Shown here: positions 62,367 through 64,000 of the stretch, one piece after another
How the letters are laid out: each line of letters opens with the position of its first letter
How positions within the stretch are numbered: the stretch's first letter is position 1
Made by a program: the position numbers and the translations under genes
Notes under the pieces: generated by a model
What the model was told of the DNA's origin: nothing
Seen by the model: the letters and a program-made list of their open reading frames with translations, nothing else
Databases searched by the model: none
NCBI RefSeq assembly: GCF_001179965.1
Contig: NZ_CVSH01000026.1
Span: forward strand, 26,554 to 90,553
Length of the DNA: 64,000 nt
Direction of reading: 5' to 3'
Source: Candidatus Pelagibacter communis
Lineage (GTDB): Bacteria > Pseudomonadota > Alphaproteobacteria > Pelagibacterales > Pelagibacteraceae

Positions 62367-63365
62367 ATGGAATCAAATCACCCAGAGGTAAAGTTTGGAA
62401 AAACAGGAGTGCTTCTTGTAAACCTGGGCACACCAGATTCAACGAATTGGCTTGATATTAGAAAATACTTAAAAGAATTTTTATCAGATAGAAGAGTTAT
62501 AGAAGTTAATCCAATAATATGGCAGATTATCCTTAACTTATTTATACTGACTTTTAGACCATCCAAAACAGCCAAGGCTTATAAAGAAATATGGATGAAT
62601 GATATTAATATGTCACCTTTAAAATATTACACAGAAATGCAAATGAAGAAACTTCGTGATAAAATGAATACGGATAGTGTCATAGTTGATTATGCTATGA
62701 GGTATGGAAATCCAAGCATCAACAGCAAGATAAAAAATTTACAAGGGGAAGGGTGCGAAAATTTAGTTATATTACCCTTGTACCCACAGTATGCAGCAGC
62801 AACAACAGCTACCGTGTGTGATGAAGTCTATAGATCCCTTATGAAAATGAGATGGCAACCAAGTCTTCAAATTATACCCCATTATGAGTCTGATCCACTG
62901 TATATCGAAGCATTAGTTAATAGTATAAATAAAAAAATTTCCGAAATTAACTGGAAACCAGATTTAATAGTTGCATCATATCATGGAATACCAAAAAAAT
63001 ATTTTGATAAAGGAGATCCGTACCAATGTTATTGCCAAAAAACATCACGTTTGATCTCTGAAAAATTTACGAAAATTCCAATTACAACAACTTTTCAATC
63101 ACGCTTTGGTCCACAGGAATGGTTAAAGCCCTATACAGATAAAACATTTGAAAAGTTACCCATGGAAGGAAAAAAAAATATTTTAGTAATCTGTCCAGGT
63201 TTTTCATCAGATTGTGTTGAGACTTTAGAAGAAATTTTAATTCAGGGTAAAGAAAGCTTTTTGGAAGCGGGAGGAGAAAACTTTGATCTCATACCATGTT
63301 TAAATGATAATAATGACCATATAAATTTATTTAAAAATCTCGTTTCTAAATACATAAAAAATTAA
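62367..63365 (+). CDS. hemH: Ferrochelatase
   Basis: Inserts ferrous iron into protoporphyrin IX, at the membrane. The 332-residue protein has GVLLVNLGTPDSTNWLDIRKYLKEFLSDRRVI, YAMRYGNPSINSKI, LPLYPQYAAATTATVCDEVYR, IVASYHGIPKKYFDKGDPYQCYCQKT with the metal histidine, TTFQSRFGPQEWLKPYT and ILVICPGFSSDCVETLEEI. It lies 16 bases after hemE, and its stop overlaps the hemJ start by one base. Confidence 0.96.
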   Translation: MESNHPEVKFGKTGVLLVNLGTPDSTNWLDIRKYLKEFLSDRRVIEVNPIIWQIILNLFILTFRPSKTAKAYKEIWMNDINMSPLKYYTEMQMKKLRDKMNTDSVIVDYAMRYGNPSINSKIKNLQGEGCENLVILPLYPQYAAATTATVCDEVYRSLMKMRWQPSLQIIPHYESDPLYIEALVNSINKKISEINWKPDLIVASYHGIPKKYFDKGDPYQCYCQKTSRLISEKFTKIPITTTFQSRFGPQEWLKPYTDKTFEKLPMEGKKNILVICPGFSSDCVETLEEILIQGKESFLEAGGENFDLIPCLNDNNDHINLFKNLVSKYIKN

Positions 63366-63799
63366 TGAATATTTATCTAACCTATAAAGCGCTGCATCTT
63401 ATAGCCGTAATTTCATGGATGGCCGGATTGCTTTATTTGCCAAGAATTTTTGTTTATCACACTGAAAACCAAAGTGATAAAAATATTTCTAGGGTTTTTA
63501 AAACCATGGAAAGAAAACTTTATTTTTACATTATGACGCCAGCAATGATTATTTCTTGGATATTTGGGTTGCTTTTAATTGGTAGTATTGGATTTGAGCA
63601 ACTATCTACTTACTGGCTGAAAGCTAAGCTTTTGCTTGTAACCTTTTTGACAATATATCATTTCTATCTTGGCGGATTTCTTAAAAAATTTGAACTGGAC
63701 ATGAATACTAGATCCTCCAAGTTTTTCAGGTTTTTTAATGAGGTACCAACAATATTGCTAATTTTGATTATATTCATTGTAATATTTAAGCCCCTCTAG
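63365..63799 (+). CDS. hemJ: Protoporphyrinogen oxidase HemJ
   Basis: Oxidises protoporphyrinogen IX to protoporphyrin IX in the membrane. The 144-residue protein has four helices and the family features LTYKALHLIAVISWMAGLLYLPRIFVYHTE (conserved histidine and arginine), MERKLYFYIMTPAMIISWIFGLLL, WLKAKLLLVTFLTIYHFYLGGFLKKF and FNEVPTILLILIIFIVIFKPL. It replaces HemG/HemY. Its position between hemH and rho is standard for this clade. Confidence 0.95.
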   Translation: MNIYLTYKALHLIAVISWMAGLLYLPRIFVYHTENQSDKNISRVFKTMERKLYFYIMTPAMIISWIFGLLLIGSIGFEQLSTYWLKAKLLLVTFLTIYHFYLGGFLKKFELDMNTRSSKFFRFFNEVPTILLILIIFIVIFKPL

Positions 63800-63858
63800 A
63801 CTTGAAAAATAATAGAAAGTATATATATTAACTTAATCTTAAACTTTAATCCCACATT

Positions 63859-64000
63859 ATGAATATCCAAGAACTTAAAAAAAAATCATCTGAACACCTT
63901 ATTACGCAGGCTGAGGAGCTTGGTATAGAAAACGCCAGCACACTAAGAAAACAAGAAATTTTATTCGCAATCTTAAAGAAATTAGCCGAAAAAGGCGAAG
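63859..64000 (+). CDS. rho: Transcription termination factor Rho, N-terminal part, cut by window edge
   Basis: RNA helicase that terminates transcription. Only the first 47 codons are present: [21 protein letters not shown], then [26 protein letters not shown], the Rho N-terminal (SAP-like) domain with its L-R-K-Q-E-L/I-I-F motif. The rest lies beyond the right edge. Following hemE-hemH-hemJ, this is the typical origin-proximal order in alphaproteobacteria. Confidence 0.94.
   Translation, partial: MNIQELKKKSSEHLITQAEELGIENASTLRKQEILFAILKKLAEKGE

Noticed and set aside
1..64000. Mobile elements, prophage, CRISPR arrays, defence systems or large repeats
   Set aside because: No transposase, integrase, phage, Cas, restriction or toxin-antitoxin genes and no direct repeat arrays were seen; the window is streamlined core genome.

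Overview
The window is a gene-dense, strongly AT-rich stretch with overlapping or nearly abutting genes, very short spacers and no mobile elements, prophage genes, CRISPR arrays or rRNA. Gene content and order are alphaproteobacterial: hisB-H-A-F-E facing hslVU; PPDK regulator-maf-aroE-coaE-dnaQ facing secB; hemE-hemH-hemJ-rho; IalB and DUF2794 proteins; and a structured leader RNA ahead of ffh of the kind described in Candidatus Pelagibacter ubique. Together with the low GC and streamlining this points to a SAR11 (Pelagibacterales) bacterium. That assignment is inference from content, not from a marker-gene tree.

Layout. 1-2.3 kb: SRP genes ffh (partial) and ftsY, diverging around a GC-rich leader RNA, with dapF. 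2.3-13.2 kb: one leftward run encoding a TRAP transporter, an amidase and four enzymes of 2-hydroxy/2-oxo/amino-acid metabolism (two lactate-type flavoenzymes, a D-2-hydroxyacid dehydrogenase, an aminotransferase). 13.2-18.4 kb: a PagL-like protein, cytochrome c maturation genes ccmCDEFGH behind a leader with competing hairpins, and hspQ. 18.4-22.9 kb: yciB, DUF2794, BI-1, tas, ialB, argG. 22.9-26.8 kb: a photolyase/cryptochrome group with DUF2256, DCC and SDR proteins. 26.8-31.7 kb: folD, yggT, mscS, hemD, hemC, tsaD. 31.9-37.3 kb: an acetate module (acs and a two-gene sodium symporter). 37.3-47.7 kb: rpe, a heparinase-like gene, purH, phhB, tRNA-Gly(GCC), a LON-domain gene, a ubiH-family gene, ftsK, lolA and small genes. 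47.7-50.7 kb: malate-CoA ligase (SucCD-like) and malyl-CoA lyase. 50.8-55.7 kb: his genes and hslVU. 55.7-64 kb: Smr, Tim44-like, fxsA, secB, dnaQ, coaE, aroE, maf, the PPDK regulator, a probable replication origin, then hemE, hemH, hemJ and the start of rho.

How the genes fit together. Several modules handle small carbon compounds: the TRAP transporter and flavoenzymes (lactate- or glycolate-like acids), the acetate symporter and Acs, and malate-CoA ligase with malyl-CoA lyase (malate to acetyl-CoA plus glyoxylate, or the reverse). Heme supply (hemC, hemD, hemE, hemH, hemJ) and cytochrome c maturation serve respiration. The photolyase group fits a sunlit surface habitat.

A caution on quality: seven otherwise convincing genes (dapF, lldD, ccmF, tas, the PhrB-like photolyase, mscS and a conserved hypothetical gene) are each broken by a one-base length change in an A/T homopolymer. 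All lie in the first 35 kb and none in the last 29 kb. Sequence error is the simplest reading; they are annotated here as whole genes with the break noted.
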